From positions 1 through 35,081 of the forward strand of contig JAFKFG010000045.1 of NCBI GenBank assembly GCA_017307355.1: a DNA stretch of 35,081 nucleotides, in the 5' to 3' direction. The DNA comes from Alphaproteobacteria bacterium (lineage in GTDB: Bacteria > Pseudomonadota > Alphaproteobacteria > Micropepsales > Micropepsaceae). Both the position numbers and the translations under genes were made by a program. Below are positions 33,974-35,081 of the stretch, piece by piece. Below the pieces are notes generated by a model that was given only the letters and a program-made list of their open reading frames with translations, did no database searches and had not been told where the DNA came from. The stretch's first letter is position 1; every line of letters begins with the position of its first letter.

Positions 33974-35081
33974 CAGCCGCCTCCCTTTCTCGTCCGCAGC
34001 TTGGCCCAATAGTCCAGCCGCTTGACAATCTCCCGCTCGAAGCCGGTTTCCTTGGGCGCATAGAATTGCTGGCGCGCCATTCCGTCCGGGAAATAATTCT
34101 GGCCGGAGAAACCGTCCTCGACTTCATGGTCATATTGATAGCCCGCGCCATAACCAAGATTTTTCATCAATTTGGTGGGCGCATTGAGGATATGGGCGGG
34201 CGGCATCAGCGAGCCATGCTCCTGCGCCGCGCCCTTGGCCGCGCCGAGCGCCGCATAGACCGCATTGGATTTGGGCGCCGAGGCCAGATAGATCACGCAT
34301 TGCGCCAGGGCGATCTCTCCTTCCGGGCTCCCCAGGAAATCGAACACGTCCTTGGCGGCCAGCGCCTGGTGCACGGCCTCGGGATCCGCCAGCCCGATAT
34401 CTTCCACCGCCGCCCGCACCAGCCTGCGGGCGATGTAAAGCGGCTGCTCGCCCCCCACCAGCATCCGCGCCAGCCAATACAGCGCCGCATCGGGATCGCT
34501 GCCGCGGATGGATTTATGCAAGGCGCTGATGATGTTGTAATGCTCTTCGCGGGATTTGTCGTAGAGCGGCATGCGCCGCTGCACCGCTGCCATCAGGCCC
34601 GCCGGATCCAGCGGCGACACGATCTTCAGATTGGCGATCTCTTCCGCCAGATTGAGCAGATAGCGGCCATCGCCATCGGCCATGGCGCGCAGGCTGGCGC
34701 GCGCGTCCGCCGTCAGCTTGAGCGGCTCGCCATAATGGGCTTCCGCCCGCGCCAGCAATTTCTCCAACGCCGCGTCGTCCAGGCGGCGCAGCACCAGAAC
34801 CTGCGCCCGGGACAGCAAGGCCCCGTTCAACTCAAAGGACGGGTTTTCCGTGGTGGCGCCGACCAGGACCACGGTGCCATCCTCGACCACAGGCAGAAAC
34901 GAATCCTGCTGGCTGCGGTTGAAGCGGTGGATCTCGTCGATGAACAAAAGCGTGCCCTGCCCCATCTTGCGGCGCATGCGGGCGGCCTCGAAAGTCTTCT
35001 TCAGATCCGCGACGCCGGAAAATACCGCCGACAATTGCTCGAACTGGAGCTTGAAAGCCGACGACAATAGCCGTGCGATGG
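33973..35081 (-). CDS. rarA: Replication-associated recombination protein RarA (MgsA), 5' end outside window
   Basis: The visible 369 residues start just after Walker A with IARLLSSAFKLQFEQLSAVF. They include Walker B LLFIDEIHRF, the sensor GATTENPSFELN, and the C-terminal tetramerisation domain with RGSDPDAALYWLARML and NAPTKLMKNLGYG. RarA is an AAA+ ATPase acting at stalled replication forks. The upstream end is cut by the window, so the Walker A loop is not visible. It heads the operon. Confidence 0.95.
   Translation of the reverse strand, partial: IARLLSSAFKLQFEQLSAVFSGVADLKKTFEAARMRRKMGQGTLLFIDEIHRFNRSQQDSFLPVVEDGTVVLVGATTENPSFELNGALLSRAQVLVLRRLDDAALEKLLARAEAHYGEPLKLTADARASLRAMADGDGRYLLNLAEEIANLKIVSPLDPAGLMAAVQRRMPLYDKSREEHYNIISALHKSIRGSDPDAALYWLARMLVGGEQPLYIARRLVRAAVEDIGLADPEAVHQALAAKDVFDFLGSPEGEIALAQCVIYLASAPKSNAVYAALGAAKGAAQEHGSLMPPAHILNAPTKLMKNLGYGAGYQYDHEVEDGFSGQNYFPDGMARQQFYAPKETGFEREIVKRLDYWAKLRTRKGGG

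Overview
The window is alphaproteobacterial chromosome, high in G+C, interrupted by one integrated element of about 14 kb. The assignment rests on a DUF1489 protein, an ATP12-type F1-ATPase chaperone, a clpS-clpA pair, a phasin, a two-subunit propionyl-CoA carboxylase and a rarA-crcB-rluA-atp12 order. A genus cannot be named from the sequence alone.

Left flank (1-8062): the tail of a COG3146 acyltransferase-like gene and a HIT protein; clpS-clpA on the minus strand; a phasin with its own terminator and two TGC-N3-GCA operator-like sites; a secreted D-Ala-D-Ala carboxypeptidase with a C-terminal SPOR domain; DUF1489; OsmC; and an exported RidA-like protein. About 550 bp with little coding content follow, holding a duplicated hairpin repeat.

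Integrated element (8063-22112): it is bounded by an 18-bp direct repeat, GAATGGTGCGGTCAAGAA. The right copy is the 3' end of an intact tRNA-Leu(GAG), and a tyrosine integrase lies next to it. The left half carries apparent cargo: an exported small protein, a zinc-ribbon/SRAP fusion, three small unknowns, DUF4238 with a small membrane peptide, a serine recombinase and a minimal nucleotidyltransferase. A 0.9-kb, largely non-coding, repeat-rich stretch follows. The right half is one plus-strand, tightly packed run: a zinc-finger protein, a small-terminase-like protein, an SF2 helicase-like ATPase, proteins resembling T7-type internal virion proteins (gp13-like and a clearer gp14-like), several phage-associated unknowns and the integrase. 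I find no capsid, portal, large terminase, tail tube or phage RNA polymerase. The element is therefore not a complete phage. Nearly all its frames are open, which fits a satellite-like or domesticated element better than a long-decayed prophage. This is the most interesting object in the window.

Right flank (22182-35081): cysH with a siroheme-synthase N-domain gene (assimilatory sulfate reduction), a lone fliN, lipB, a 113-bp inverted-repeat unit whose ends supply the stop codons of two convergent genes, acylphosphatase overlapping pccA, a FUSC-family membrane protein with an overlapping secreted unknown, a DUF559 protein, pccB, and the rarA-crcB-rluA-atp12 operon running off the end of the window. 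pccA and pccB are encoded apart but should form one enzyme.
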